From assembly GCA_036365455.1 (NCBI GenBank), contig JAWQUS010000009.1:154001-218000 (forward strand): 64,000 bases of DNA. The letters are read 5' to 3'. Source of the stretch: Macrosoma leucophasiata. Taxonomy: Eukaryota > Arthropoda > Insecta > Lepidoptera > Hedylidae. The first letter of the stretch is position 1. Each line of letters begins with the position of its first letter. Position numbers and translations under genes: made by a program. Below, in pieces: positions 1 through 11,438 of the stretch. A model generated the notes under the pieces. It had not been told where the DNA came from. It did no database searches and worked only from the letters and a program-made list of their open reading frames with translations.

Positions 1-33
1 TATCGAACGCTTTTGTCAGGTCCATGAAAATGG

Positions 34-1248
34 TTATACATTTAAATTTTTGATCAATTTTTTTACGATGAAGTTCATATAGCAATTAATAGCATCTTCT
101 GCCGATTTACTCCTTCTAAAGCCGAACTGTGCCTTAGACAATAGCTGTTTAGTTTTGAGGTAATTTGTTAGTCTTTTATTAATTAACTTTTCAAAAATTT
201 TTGATATATTTGGAAGTATTGATATTGGGCGATAATTATTGGTACAATTTCTCGGCCCTCCTTTATGTACTGGTATTACAATGGACCTCTTAAGTGCATC
301 CGGGAAAATGCCTTGTTCAAAGCATTTATTGATAATGTATGTAAAAGGTGGTAATATAACTTTATTTATGGTTTTTAGAATAATAATACTAATTCCATCC
401 CAGCCCACCGAATGCTTATTTTTTAAGTTCAGTATGGTATTTTCTACTTCAGAATAATCAACATCAGATAAAACGAAAGAATTGACTGAGCCTCTTGCTA
501 AATCAGAAAACTGTGGTGTCGCTTGTATTTGGCTTTGAATTTTTTCTGTCAGCTCAGCTCCTATGTTAGCAAAATAGTCATTTATAATAGATTCAGAGGG
601 TGAGGGGCAGATTTCTAATAACTCAACTGGTGGATTTCTAGGACAATTCATATTAGTGACATCTTTAATGGATTCCAATAGTTTTTTATTGTTGCCTTTT
701 GCATCTTTAATTTTGTTTTTTTCGTATTCTCCTTTACATTTTTTAAGAATGTTATTACAGAAATTCCTGTACCGCTTATATGTCACATTTAATATTTTGT
801 TATTAGGATCACGTTTGGATTTAGTGTGCATACGATCACGATTACGGATACACCTTAGAAGCCCAGGTGTAATCCACGGCTTAAAATTAATTCTGCTTCT
901 AGGGATTCGTAATTTAATTGAATTATTTAGCATTATATTTTGAATACGCTCAATCAAGGAATTTGTGGCCCAATTTACGTCATTGCTGCTCAAAATGTCT
1001 TGGAAATCAATATTTTTACTATCTTCATATATTTTAGTATAATTCAATTTAATAAGCGACTTCGAGACATGATGATGCTTTCTCAATTTTGTGTTAATAC
1101 AAAATAGAACAGGATAATGATCAGTGGTATAGTTTTGCAATACAAAAGTAATAGAGTTTAATTTAGTTTTGACTATTGTATGATCAAGGCAATTATTTTC
1201 CCTAGTCCTTTCATAGTATGCTGGTATAAAACCGTGGAGACCCAACAT
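34..1248 (-). pseudogene. CR1/L2-like LINE ORF2 fragment: end of endonuclease and start of RT
   Basis: This is the middle part of a non-LTR retrotransposon polyprotein, open for 404 codons. Near its N-terminus it shows the end of an endonuclease domain (NNCLDH, then TTDHYPV). A linker follows with KPWITPGLLRCIRNRDRM and YKRYRNFCNN, then the start of reverse transcriptase (NNYRPISILPNISKIFEKLI, then AQFGFR). The RT motif FMDLTKAFD is readable at about 1-33 in a different frame, so a frameshift separates it from this ORF near position 36. The rest of the RT, with its catalytic box, lies outside the window. The linker is closely similar to that of the LINE at 22.6-25.8 kb, so both belong to one clade. 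CR1/L2-like is my best guess; the exact clade is uncertain. It is non-functional. Confidence 0.85.
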
Positions 1249-1300
1249 GTTTAAATATTTTATGCCATCATTCGATAAATCTTTGATGTTTACATTTATG

Positions 1301-1525
1301 TCACCAATAATGACAATATTTTTGTAACATTTTAGAACTAGAAAGTAATGTGTGTAGTGAGTTTAGAAAAGTCTCAATATTATTGAAACTTGGAGGTCTA
1401 TATATTGCCAATATTACTAAATCATTACCATATCTTGCCAATAAACAGTTTGCTTCTGTCAGGCACGACACTTTACTATTGACTGGATTGTAGACGCACG
1501 CCCTATGGCGGATAAAGCAGCGCAA
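1301..1525 (-). pseudogene. LINE endonuclease fragment, same element as the RT at 34-1248
   Basis: The frame contains EANCLLARYGNDLVILAIYR followed by PPSFNN, a hallmark of the central part of LINE APE-type endonucleases. It ends at CHYW, where a GDIN-type motif would be expected; that motif is readable just downstream in another frame, so a frameshift separates it from the RT ORF. The N-terminal half of the endonuclease is about 2.2 kb away, at roughly 3740-3970, on the far side of an inserted Jockey-like LINE. The codons upstream of the SCLTEANC motif do not look like endonuclease and mark the breakpoint. Confidence 0.75.
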
Positions 1526-1556
1526 GCGAACCAGGGTGACACGCTCTACAGGTATA

Positions 1557-3100
1557 TTTTTTTTTTTTTTTTTTTTTTAGTTCGGGCTTTATGTAGGCGG
1601 CCTGTCTCGAGACGGCACTAGTCTACTTCACCGGGCAATTGGCGAGCGCAGAAGGCGCTCCAGCCTAGCAAAAAAGTTAGCGTAACTGCCTAAGGGTGAC
1701 CCATGCGGGTCCGTGCCTCGGCTTAGGGCGTTGCGGAGGGACATATGAGACATATGCGATTATGGGCTGTGCAACTTTCGCTCTACTCCATTCGGTTGGT
1801 GATAACCGGAATGTCATCGGCCTCACGGGGCCGGGGATAAGGTCGGAATCAGGGGCGGGCGCGGCGCGAAACGCGTCGGCGCGTTGTATTGGCGGTTTGT
1901 GGAGTGTGATTCTGTAGGTGATTTTTCATAGCGGCGATGGCCAACGTGGTCTCATCGTCCGGATCTTTTAAGACGTGCCTTGGACGTCTCCTTTTGGCGC
2001 GATCAAAAGGAGTGTAAATGGCGGCCGCTCGGATTAGCGGATTCGGGTGGTGACTCGCCCGATCGAAATAGCGAGCTGAAGCTCGCTTCATAAACTGCCG
2101 GATGGTAGGCAGGTTAGCATCAATGTGCAAGTTTTTATTACGTACGTACCAAGGCGCGCCTACGACTCTACGTAAGAATCGGTTTTGCAAAGACGCGTAA
2201 CATAGTATGGGCCTTATGCAGGACGTATAGGCACGGAGTTTGTTCCGGGCCGATAGCTTGCTCTTTTTATTTAATAAACAATGTAGTTGGGACAACACGA
2301 ATGCAGCCTTAGCGCGCGCTGCTTTTACATGTGCAGCGAAGGTCAGATGCCGATCAAGCGTCACTCCTAAGTATTTGATTTTGTCCATCCAGGGGATGGG
2401 CTCGTCAAACATTCGGACTGGGGCTATGTTAGGTCTGGGAGCGCGGTCCCGTATAAAGAGGATGGCAGCGCTCTTGCTAGGATTTACCTCTATACGCCAG
2501 CGGCGGAACCAAGACTCAAGGTCTTTGGCCGCCGCTTGCAAGGTTCTCCTTATGATCTCTGGCTTTCTGCCAGAGACGTATATAGCAGTGTCGTCAGCGT
2601 ACATTGCCACCTGAACGCCATGGCGGACAGGGATATCGCTAGTGTATAGCGTGAATAGGAGGGGGGGGGGGGGAGAGTACGGATCCTTGGGGGACACCGG
2701 CTGTTATGGTGTGACGGTTCGAAAGGGTACCCTCGACTCGATATCGAAAGCCTCTGTCCGACAGAAAATCGCGAATGATGTGCACGATTTGGGTGGGCAC
2801 TCCGAGAGTGTACAGCTTATATAATAAGCCGTTGTGCCACACGCGGTCGAACGCTTTAGCGATATCGAAGAAGAGGGCTCCCGTCATAATCTTTCTATCG
2901 AATTTACTGAGTATATGCTCGGTGATTCGATGTACTTGATGGACACAGGAGTGGCGAGCACGGAACCCAAACTGTTCGTCCGGGATCAAGTGCCGCACTC
3001 GGGTGAAATCTAAGAGTCGAGCGTACACGACGCGCTCGTAAAGTTTACTGAGAAAACTGAGCAGACTTATCGGCCTGTATGAGATGTACCGGCCATACAA
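1557..3100 (-). mobile_element. 5'-truncated Jockey-like LINE inserted in an older LINE
   Basis: The element reads on the minus strand and ends in a 22-base poly(A) tail, seen as a T run at 1557-1578. About 250 bases of 3' UTR separate the tail from the coding part. The same 3' UTR occurs on the plus strand at 33090-33293, which confirms the 3' boundary. The 5' end is truncated inside the RT domain near 3100. Fragments of another LINE lie on both sides (endonuclease C-half at 1301-1525, N-half near 3740-3970), so this copy probably landed within that element. No clear target duplication was found. Confidence 0.8.
1849..3100 (-). pseudogene. Jockey-like reverse transcriptase, frameshifted
   Basis: The frame at 2639-3100 starts inside RT with YRPISLLSFLSKLYERVVYA, then EQFGFR, ALFFDIAKAFDRVWH and AGVPQGSVLSP. 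The frame at 1849-2697 continues with LLFTLYTSDIP, the catalytic MYADDTAIYV box, NPSKSAAILF, YLGVTLD and the typical C-terminal GAPWYVRNKNLHIDANLPTI. The two frames are separated at a run of 13 G (2661-2673) directly after the PQGSVLSP motif, so the break is probably a homopolymer length change. Between the CIRPILCYAS and FLRRVVGAPWYVRN stretches the usual intervening residues are missing, which suggests a small internal deletion. Endonuclease and ORF1 are absent, so it is a dead 5'-truncated copy. Confidence 0.85.
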
Positions 3101-3735
3101 AACTGCCCTACTTTTATTCTAAAATCTCAAGGTCATCGAGCTTAAAAAAACCTCTGGTGATTGGTTATTGTTTCAAGTAAACAAATTTTACTATCCATGA
3201 TTGGTTGATTCGAACAACCAATCAGCTATCAGATCTATTTGTCTAATTAAAATCTCTATGTATCTCAGATCATTACCAAAAGGAAACAAACAACATCAAA
3301 ATTCTTTATTTTCAGTGAAAATAAACACATTACAACTATAAAACTTACATAAAACTATTACAAATGTTCAAAGATACAAATAGAAGTCAAGAAAAACAAA
3401 CATATTCAAAAAACTATAAAATTATACACATAAAACTGTTAAATTATACAAAATAATGTAATATTAAACACAAACGAGCTTTAAGTGACTCAAGACTATT
3501 AATTACACTCTAAATTACACAAATATTACATAAAAAAGACAAAATCTAAAAATAGAAGTTACATAATACTCTAACGCTATTGGTCACTGAAGCACTATCT
3601 ACGTTCCGACAACGTATACTATTGTGTACTATGCTATCGATGACTACACAACGCTATTGTTCTATGTCGTCTACGCGCTGACAACGTATACTATTGAGGA
3701 CTGTATGGTCGATCACTATCAAAATTGTTTTTTAA
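3101..3735. other. AT-rich spacer with an imperfect 73-bp tandem repeat
   Basis: No gene is visible. The stretch lies between the truncated end of the Jockey-like LINE and the endonuclease remnant of the outer LINE. Around 3605-3720 a unit of about 73 bp occurs twice imperfectly; both copies share GACAACGTATACTATTG (starting near 3608 and 3680). Its origin is unknown. Confidence 0.5.
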
Positions 3736-4486
3736 TCACAAACACTGTACACTATTCACGAGCGTCCTGCACAGCTTCCAATAATACCGGCTCTTCCACA
3801 AGAAAGTTAATTGTTTTTTTTTTGTATAAAGCACAACTCCATCGTTTTGATTGAAATTATTAGTTGTATAATGTGGTGTGTATCCTTGTAAGTTTGGGAT
3901 TTGTTTAATACATGACAACCAACACCCTGAAAGGGCAATAACATCACAATGGATTTGTAATTGAGATAAAAGAATCTGATTTTGTTTCCGAGGAACTCCT
4001 ATTACTGCATATCTTCGGGACATTTCGTATTTCCAGACCAGTAGATCTATGCTTTCGCTCCATTGTTTCAAGTTTATCTTCTAAGATAGCGATGGTTTTT
4101 TTGTCCTTGATCTTTTCCTCTTCCATTTTCTTTATTCTTAGCATTAGTTGGTCGCATTGGTCAGACATATACTGCAAACTGTTTTGAGTCTCAGTGTGCT
4201 GGTTTTTAATTTCATTACAGCGCTGTTCAATTACGCCTGATAAAGAGGTAAAAAGCGACCTCATTTCTATCCTTATTTCGGCAAGGTCTTCGTTTTCGCG
4301 TTTTCGTTTAGTAGTGCGTGTCGTATTAAGTCTTCCAGAGTCATTACCGCGGTCTGAGGCGGTATCCGAGTCAGCCAAGTCAGCGCCAGTAGAAACTTGT
4401 AAATTCGCTGCGATCTTTGGTGTGTCTTGCTTAGCCGGGGCGCGGGCGGTGGCGGGGGGGATTTTGATGATTGGGTACCAGGACAC
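3736..4486 (-). pseudogene. LINE ORF1 remnant fused to an endonuclease N-terminus
   Basis: Two overlapping minus-strand frames. The upstream frame (3944-4486) is charged and looks like a LINE ORF1: a basic KRKRENEDLAEI stretch followed by a coiled coil with NQHTETQNSLQYMSDQCDQL and IKKMEEEKIKDKKTIAILED, ending in TGLEIRNVPK. The second frame (3736-4071) gives an endonuclease N-terminal part with HCDVIALSGCWLS and NDGVVLYTKK. The change from ORF1 to endonuclease within about 60 bases means that most of ORF1 and the beginning of ORF2 were deleted. A 9-base T run near 3811 shifts the frame again. It is very likely the 5' part of the element whose RT lies at 34-1248. Confidence 0.65.
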
Positions 4487-4629
4487 AATAAACTGCAGGG
4501 AGTACTATGATATTCGCAATGCTTACTTTTTTGCAGTCGTATCCAGGGGTCTTGAATTCTGGTCACCGATCAACGATTTCACACAAAACTTCTATCCGTC
4601 CAGTTTAACAGGATCTCACTTATACTGAT

Positions 4630-5740
4630 TGGTTACTGGTACGACTCTTCAACTCTTTCACTCATTAGTGAAAGAGGTTAGCTGACCTTTTATATTGCAC
4701 TCACGCAGTCCGTTGTGTATGATCAACTTCCACGATCGATGTCGATGTGTTGCACGGCCGTACGGATGTATGCGTCCAGATTACGTCACTGTTATGATAA
4801 ACCTCCTCGCAACTGATGTGATTATGTCGTTGGTATTAAATTTGCTCTAATTTAATTTAAAATTATAAATAAACTTTTTTTACGCTCAAACACACGTCTG
4901 TATGACACAGGATCCAAGAGGAGAGACTTTGATCTCCGATTTTGTGTTTTGTGATAAGGTTTTGGTTTTTACATTCAAAATTCAGTTTTAGATTGTTAAT
5001 TTGTATAAAATTGTTTGAAGTAAAATCCACACGGACCACATTTTGCAATCATATCAACCACGTGTCACCACACCACACATCACATCCACTTTACAACCGT
5101 AATATAACCACCAGATACACAATAATAACGACTCATATTTTGTTGGTATCACGACGCAGTCTCAAGAAACCGGAGCGCCATTATAACGTATAAACTTACA
5201 GTTAGACCACTGACTGTCGTGACACTGTGGTGTGGTTGTAGAACTTATGAAACAATTCTTAGGCGCATTTCACATTTACGATTACACACACCACAACACA
5301 TTAATAAATGTATGGAAATAAATAGTTGAATTCATTATTATCGACTGCGTATATGATTTCGACCACATCGCAGACAAATCTCAACCACAATACAACCACC
5401 AGCGATACCGCAAACTAGCGGTTAACAATTTATAGACACCACAACGCAACCGCAAGTACTCATAGCGACACTACACACGCGACCACTGCTTGTAGCTTGT
5501 ACACTTTTGGTCGCGACAGTGCAGGGTGTCTGTAGTCGATATGAAACCAGCCTTAAGCCATCACTTCTATCCCCGACGACGTCACCCCGCGGTGAAGTTG
5601 CGTGGATTCTTTCCACAAACAACGACTAACTTTAAGCCACTTAAAAGTCTAACAGCAAAAGTGGAGTTTCGAATTGTTTGACCCGAAAAAAGTCTCCCGG
5701 AGGAGCGCGGACCGGACGCCGCGGATTGTGCAGTTCTCTT
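4630..5740. other. non-coding stretch rich in ACCAC/GTGGT motifs
   Basis: No supportable gene. From about 5030 to 5620 the short motif ACCAC or its complement recurs many times (for example around 5056, 5069, 5208, 5387 and 5435). No unit length or inverted termini could be recognised. Confidence 0.4.
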
Positions 5741-5895
5741 AACTTCGTTGTTTGTTACAATTGGTTTGTGTTTTTATAGAAAATATTGAGGACTCAATGT
5801 CCTTGAGAGCTATTTTTCTTTCTGCTTCAATATTTATTGCGAGATTTTCTACTCTTTCCCTTTCTTTTTTATACCGAGATAGGTAAATTAATAAA

Positions 5896-5944
5896 TAATA
5901 AATAAAATTAAATACGCTTACACTCACAGCCCCACAGTAGGTCA
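5896..5944 (-). repeat. 3' fragment of tRNA-derived SINE family F
   Basis: TACGCTTACACTCACAG followed by CCCCACAGTAGGT is the complement of the family-F 3' end (compare 20280-20318). The fragment stops abruptly at the edge of a 5S-like SINE at 5946. Confidence 0.65.
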
Positions 5945-5945
5945 C

Positions 5946-6212
5946 GGGCGCGGTCGGGTGTGTGATGGGTGACCGCTATTGGCAAATTGAAATGCGCGTG
6001 CTTCGGAGGTCACGTTAAAAGAGGCACAGAGCACTTGTCGGAGGCCTTATGGGCGGTTTGAAAACATCCGACAGCGGGTTGGCCACTAACCCATATCTCC
6101 ACCAACCCGGATTGGAGCAGAGGGGTGGAGTAAGCTCCAGGCCTCCTCCCAAGAAAGGGAGAGACTCGTAACCAGCAGTAGGACGTATCAAGGGTTGCCA
6201 TTATTAATCAAT
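5946..6212 (+). repeat. 5S-like SINE, truncated copy
   Basis: It begins with GCGGTCGGGTGTGTGATGGG and GTGACCGC, resembling the box-C region of 5S rRNA. It continues through GGCGGTTTGAAAACATCCGA and GGAGTAAGCTCCAGGCCTCC and ends in a TTATTAAT-rich tail. The 5' head present in the full copy at 57066-57431 is missing. Confidence 0.7.
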
Positions 6213-7533
6213 TTATTATTAGAATAATCCATAATGAGCTGCATTTTATAAGCAACAACGCACCATAGATCCATTGTTGGAACATTTTATAGTGGGAAAG
6301 TTTACATTTGATAGCATAATGCTGAGACAAAATTCGAAAGCAAAGCTTTTTCGGCATTTTGATCAGTTGGTCAGTGGTGTATGTGCGTATATATGCATAA
6401 TTTGGTGATCAATATTATATTATACAACATGTATCAGGAATAAAGCACACTCTTAAACACCCCGATTAGAAAATAGAGTTATAATCATAATACATGAACT
6501 GAAATTACATGTTTAAGTATTTCATATTTTTTATTTAAGAAATAAGTTGTCCTCAATTTATACGAACAGTATGCACACCCTATGCATACTTACCCTAACT
6601 GTACTTACGGCCGCACATAAAACACAAACAAACTTACACACGTACACTGTGGCAATGTGATGTAGCATAACCTGAGTACCCCTATTTAACACTCGCTAGA
6701 AATTAGATTAATTTTCACTATTTTATTTCTTAAAATACACATCTCAACGAGTTGTAATAAACCTGTTGAGACTAGCATTTTATTTTGGATAGACGTTAGT
6801 CTCATTTTCGTTTGTATTGACTGTTCACCAAATGGGTGACCATCGTTTCCTTAATTAATTTGGGACAAAATATCACCTTTATTAAAAATGCCTGAAATCG
6901 ATTCGCTGATAGATTCTGAACTAACTAGTTTCGGGTTGTACATTTAATCTTGTTACACGTTGTATATAAAATTTTATTGAAATCGCTCCATGATTGACGG
7001 AGTAATCCAAAGATTATACAAATACTACGTGAGTAATCAGTAAATATACGGGGTTGACATTGTACGAAAACATATTCAGTGGTGAACTTCCTCCTTTTTC
7101 GTTTAAAAATGTTATTTATTTCAACAGAGCAATATGTTCAAATAGCAGAAACGTTTGATAAGCTATCGATAACGAGCGTTGTCTTTGTGTGCACTAATAC
7201 AAAGCGAGCCGACCGTGAGCGGGCGATGTGTCTCAATACTCTCAATATACGGTCTAAAGAGGCTTCCTTCGACCTTTCAGCGTCCAATTTCAAAGTAACT
7301 GGAAATAATATTCTTTCTTAAAAGATTTCTATCCTTAAAGGTGTCGACGGAGCACTACCTGCGTTGCCTATAGATGTTTGATCTCTCAGAGATTTTATTT
7401 CAGCTCAGTATGGTCTGTTGGTTCAACAAAGTTGAAATAATTGGATCTGTATTCATAATCAATGAAACAGTGAACCTGTTAGAACTATAACAACTACAAT
7501 TAATTACTACACATGTACGAATCTTGTTATTTT
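6213..7533. other. AT-rich non-coding sequence
   Basis: No gene, repeat family or terminus recognised. An 80-codon frame at 7079-7321 (VNFLLFRLKMLF...) has no recognisable motif and is probably chance. Confidence 0.4.
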
Positions 7534-7535
7534 TA

Positions 7536-7583
7536 GGTTGGGGAAAAAGTTTCTTCGCATTTTTTAAGATAATTCAAAACATA
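7536..7583 (+). mobile_element. mariner terminal fragment
   Basis: GGTTGGGGAAAAAGTTTCTT matches the terminus of the mariner at 15537 and is preceded by TA at 7534-7535, the mariner target. Only about 48 bases remain, directly followed by a truncated SINE-A copy. Confidence 0.7.
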
Positions 7584-7588
7584 ATAGG

Positions 7589-7729
7589 CTTCAGGAGTGG
7601 TAACGCATCTGCATTTTAACCTTGGTCTTTGTGTGGGTGGGTGTCTATAGGCTGCAGTCATCACTTAACATCAATGTGAACTGCAAGCTTGTTTACCACT
7701 TCCATTACATAAAAAAAAAAAAAAAAAAA
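7589..7729 (+). repeat. SINE-A, 5'-truncated, 19-base poly(A)
   Basis: It runs from the TCAGGAGTGGTAACGCATCT region to the common 3' end AACATCAATGTGAACTGC and then 19 A residues. SINE-A is the most frequent repeat in this window, about 295 bp when complete. Its layout resembles a very widespread lepidopteran SINE-like family whose 3' end is shared with Jockey-type LINEs. Confidence 0.8.
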
Positions 7730-7763
7730 GTACATGGCTAGAGAGTTTTGTCTTACTTAAAAG

Positions 7764-8060
7764 TAACTTCCCGCCTGTAATCCCAAAGGGGTAGGTAAAT
7801 ACATGCATTCAAGCGTCCATGGTATGCAAACCAACACGATTAACCGGTTACGTTTTAGCCCCTATAACAGGTGGCGAGCCTGTTCACACCTCCGGGCACG
7901 TTACAAAATTCCGAGGAACTGGGAAACTTCCAGAAAACGGAAAAATCCCGATAGAACCAGTGCTAAAAAATTTGAAATTTTTATATTTGATAACCCTTGA
8001 CCCGGGAATCGAACCCAGCTACCCACTGCTAAATACTGGCCTACTAGACTACTAAGTCAG
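7764..8060 (-). repeat. tRNA-derived SINE family C, near full length
   Basis: On the minus strand a tRNA-like head (B-box-like GGGTTCGATTCCCGGGTC near 8000-8018) is followed by a body with CGGGATTTTTCCGTTTTC and AACGTAACCGGTTAATCG. It ends with GCATGTATTTACCTACCCCT, GGGATTACAGGCGGGAAGTT. Related copies are at 8955, 26275, 41254, 59586 and 63936. Confidence 0.7.
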
Positions 8061-8118
8061 TTGTCTCATTTAAATTAAGTCGTATATTACAGGCGCTTAA
8101 TTGTAATGTCCATGGTTC

Positions 8119-8315
8119 ATCTTCTCTATAATATAAAAATAAGTCGGGTTTTTCTTCCTGACGCTATAACTCCAAAACCCACCAACCGATTTCCACGGTT
8201 TTGCATTCGTTGGAAAGGTCTCGGGCTCAGTGAGGTTTATAGCATTTAAGAGCAATTTAGGAGAAAATATATATAAAACGACATACACGCGGGCGAAGCC
8301 GCGGGCAACAGCCAG
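8119..8315 (+). mobile_element. non-autonomous Helitron-like element
   Basis: The 3' end carries CGCGGGCGAAGCCGCGGGC, a GC hairpin, then AACAGCCAG at 8308-8315, which is one base away from the CTAG expected of Helitrons. The 5' end is placed at the TCTTCTCTATAATATAAAAA stretch. It has no coding capacity. The same hairpin terminus, inverted, is at 27421. Confidence 0.65.
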
Positions 8316-8795
8316 TGTATTCTAATTATGTGGTACGGTTTCGTAATTCCTATCGACTGCATACTTGTTTAAAATTAAAAACCAATAAAAAATATATCTA
8401 AGCTTAACAGTAATAAAGTCTCAATTTCACTATAACTTGTTTAATACCTACCAGACACATTTCAGAAGCAGTTCGGCAAAATGAAACCGTTCTAATCGCA
8501 ATTCTCATACGCTTGAAATTAATTTAATCAAGGAACTCAATATCGCGTAGAACACTGTCGACGGCACATTCCTGTGTGCCGATGTGTGTACACTCGAACT
8601 ACGTACACGTTTAAGGGATTAGTTAACCGAAAACATACAGCGTTTGTTTTGGTTGTGAACATCAATATTTATATTAATAAGGTGTTACATGCTTATGTTT
8701 TTGTGGATATAGACATAATTTGAACAGATAAGTTTAAAAGAAATAAAAAATGTATACTTCAGACTTACATTTCCTGAATAATTAGATAGGCAAAG
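8316..8795. other. AT-rich non-coding sequence
   Basis: Nothing recognisable. Confidence 0.4.
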
Positions 8796-8950
8796 GTAAA
8801 TAAAATACGCTTACACTCACAGCCTTATATTAGGTATCAAACATCAATACCTATGCCATACAAATATTTGTCCCGGTGTGGAGATCGAACCCGCGACCCT
8901 TCGAATCAAAGGGACGTCTCACACCGCTGGACTAACTGAGTCATCAATCG
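8796..8950 (-). repeat. SINE family F (tRNA-derived)
   Basis: The minus strand gives a tRNA-like head with CAGCGGTGTGAGACGTCCCT and GGGTCGCGGGTTCGATCTCC (a pol III B-box-like site), then ACAAATATTTGTATGGC and the 3' end GCTGTGAGTGTAAGCGTATT. The central part is shorter than in the copies at 14191 and 20100. Confidence 0.75.
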
Positions 8951-8954
8951 AGTA

Positions 8955-9206
8955 GCGGGCTATCAGAGATAATGGGGTAGTCCTTTTATTTCTGGTTCTA
9001 TTGGAATTTTTCCATTATCTGGAAATTTTTCAGTACCTCGAAGTTTGGTAGTGTGCCCGGAGATGTCAACAGGCTCGCCACATGTTACATAGGCCAAAAC
9101 GTAACCGGCGAATCGTGGGTATTTGCACGTATTCTTGAATGCATGCATTTACCTCTGCCTACCCCTTCGGGGATTACAGGCGTGAAGTTACGTTTATCAA
9201 TCGTGT
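8955..9206 (+). repeat. SINE family C, 5'-truncated
   Basis: Body with GGTTCTATTGGAATTTTTCC, AGGCTCGCCACATGTTACAT and the 3' end GGGGATTACAGGCGTGAAGT. It lacks the tRNA-like head. Confidence 0.75.
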
Positions 9207-10555
9207 CGGTCGTCGGGTCGACAGATTATATTTCCAAAGTGAATAAAATATGTTTTACATAATTGGTTGGGGTTTTACTGAGCGGTTTTTAAAAAACGAC
9301 GTGTGTATTTCCTCCGATTCTTTATTTAACAATGTTTTAGTACAAATGTGTGGACTGTAAGTATGCAACGATATAAAATGGTGTGAGTATGTACAGGAAT
9401 AATATAAACAGTGTATGTTATTACTTTCAACATCATAGTTTGTTGTTGTTAACTGTTTAGAGCGTTTCAAAGTGTGTTTCAGTTCCGTGTAGATCCTATT
9501 ATATGAGTAGAATGAATACAGCAACCAGTATGAATACCTGGGTACGATCATTACATAGTTAATAAGGTCATTGTTTGTACCCTATATATGTAGTTATGTG
9601 TCCAATAAAAGCAACTCTATGCTCGTGACAATAAAAGCTAAACAATTATTGAAACAGCCTGCCTGTCTAAATACAGGTTGTTTTGATTACATTAACCTTC
9701 ATTGCTTAACCGAATGTATTTGTTTATAGAAATTAATATTTGTTTACAAAGAGGTATTATTACTACATGAGAACGAATAATAAAGTTGGCAACCCAGTAG
9801 GGCTGTATATAATATTGTTCCGGAACATACGTACCAGCACATTGTCGAACGTGAATGCCATTATATAATAGTGCTTGTATGCTATTGTTCATTGTGGTTA
9901 TAATTATGTTCATGTACTACGTGGCATAATAAAGGACTAAGCACAATAGCCTATGGATTGGTATTCATCTACCTTCAAAACCTACAGTAAATTTCGTGTT
10001 CGACTTCCACCATTTAATCATTTAACATTGACAGTTGCAGGGGCTAAAACTAAGAAAAGACTAAAACTTGACTAAATTATAGTTCTAAGGTTCGAAGACG
10101 TCAGAAATCGGGATACAAGTATGAAGAGAAACAGGCAAGGGAGATGGGTAAGTAAGGGAAAATTTGGTGCTGCTTGCACTTTATCTGCCACATAAGGGAC
10201 TTAGCGTGAACATACATACATACTACTACTATGTTACCAAGGAAACTTCCTCGATAACATAGTGGTAAAAGTCGATTATTGTGATGCATTGATGTCCAAA
10301 TCGGGTAGAAATAATATTTTTTACCATTCTTAGAGAAGTTCTCGCAATTTGTACACATTATAATAGTTTAATAATAGACTTTTAAGTAATCTGTAGTAAA
10401 TTTTCTTTATATGGAAAATATCAATATCTCTTTCCGAACTAGGCATCAACACAAGATTATAAGTTTCAGGAGAATAAAACTACCTACGGCATGATATACC
10501 TACAACACAATTAGACATCAATATTCACTGGTGGTTTTCAATGTAGGAGTTTGAG
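9207..10555. other. AT-rich non-coding sequence
   Basis: No gene recognised. AATAAA sites at 9604 and 9631 are isolated. A 98-codon minus-strand frame at 9255-9551 and others of similar size carry no recognisable motif. Confidence 0.4.
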
Positions 10556-10878
10556 GAGGGGGGCACCATCGCATTACCTAATCCATTTGCCGTAGGCACC
10601 ACCGCATTACCTAATCCATTTGCCGTAGGTACGACCGCATTACCTAATCCATTTGCCGCTAAATGGTAGTGTTCAGCACTATCGTACTCCGGTTAGGTGG
10701 TAATGTGTGACCTCGAAATAATTATCACAGACACAAATCAACTAAGATGTCAAGGGTGGCAACGCATTTGTATTTTGATCTCTTTTCTTTGTGTGCCTGT
10801 CTATAGGCTGCGTTTATCATTTAACATCAATGTGAACTGCATGCTAGTTTACTACCTTCATTACATTAAAAATATATA
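10556..10878 (+). repeat. SINE-A with a 33-bp unit triplicated
   Basis: The SINE segment GCACCACCGCATTACCTAAT is present three times at 33-bp intervals (starting at 10563, 10596 and 10629) before the element continues normally through GTGTTCAGCACTATCG to ATGTGAACTGCATGC. The head with the GAGCTC region is missing. Confidence 0.75.
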
Positions 10879-11062
10879 AGTGTGGAAGCGTATAACAAAC
10901 AAGTTAGTCACCAGTGAGCGCCAGACAGAGAGAGAGCAGCACCACTTGAAGCATGTTGAGCACCTGCAACAATACATAACACACATTTATTACAGTACAA
11001 CTTCTGGCCTGACAAATTACATGTACATTCATCACGGATTTCTGTATCTCACCAACATTGTC
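10879..11062. other. spacer between two SINE-A copies
   Basis: It contains a short GA-rich run near 10928 and no recognisable gene. The frame at 10880-11083 runs on into the next SINE, so it is not a real gene. Confidence 0.4.
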
Positions 11063-11354
11063 CTGGTGGTAGAGCTCCAGTGACGGAGCTCGCGGGCGTA
11101 GGCACCACCGCATTACCTAATATACTTGCCGTTAAATGGTAGTGTTCAGCACTATCGTGTTCCGGTCAGGTGGTAATGTACGGCCCTGTAATTTCCGGCA
11201 CAGAGGCATAACACCTAATGCCTCAGGAGTGGCAGCGCATTTGCATTTTGACCTCTGGTCATTGTGTGGGTGTCTGTAGGCTGCAGTCATCACTTAACAT
11301 CAATGTGAACTGCACGCTTGTTTGCCACTTTTATAATATAAAAAAAAAAAAAAA
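11063..11354 (+). repeat. SINE-A, full length
   Basis: Complete from CTGGTGGTAGAGCTCCAGTG to the poly(A) at 11341-11354. It is a good reference copy for the family in this window, at 292 bp. Confidence 0.85.
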
Positions 11355-11438
11355 TTGTACATGATAACCCAGATAAATAACTTATCACAGTTTAAGCTAA
11401 TGCTTATCAAATGTTTGAAAAACAGCCAGAAAATATAA

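Noticed and set aside
1849..2697. Host reverse-transcriptase gene
   Set aside because: Frameshifted, truncated and poly(A)-tailed LINE; the same 3' UTR occurs elsewhere in the window.
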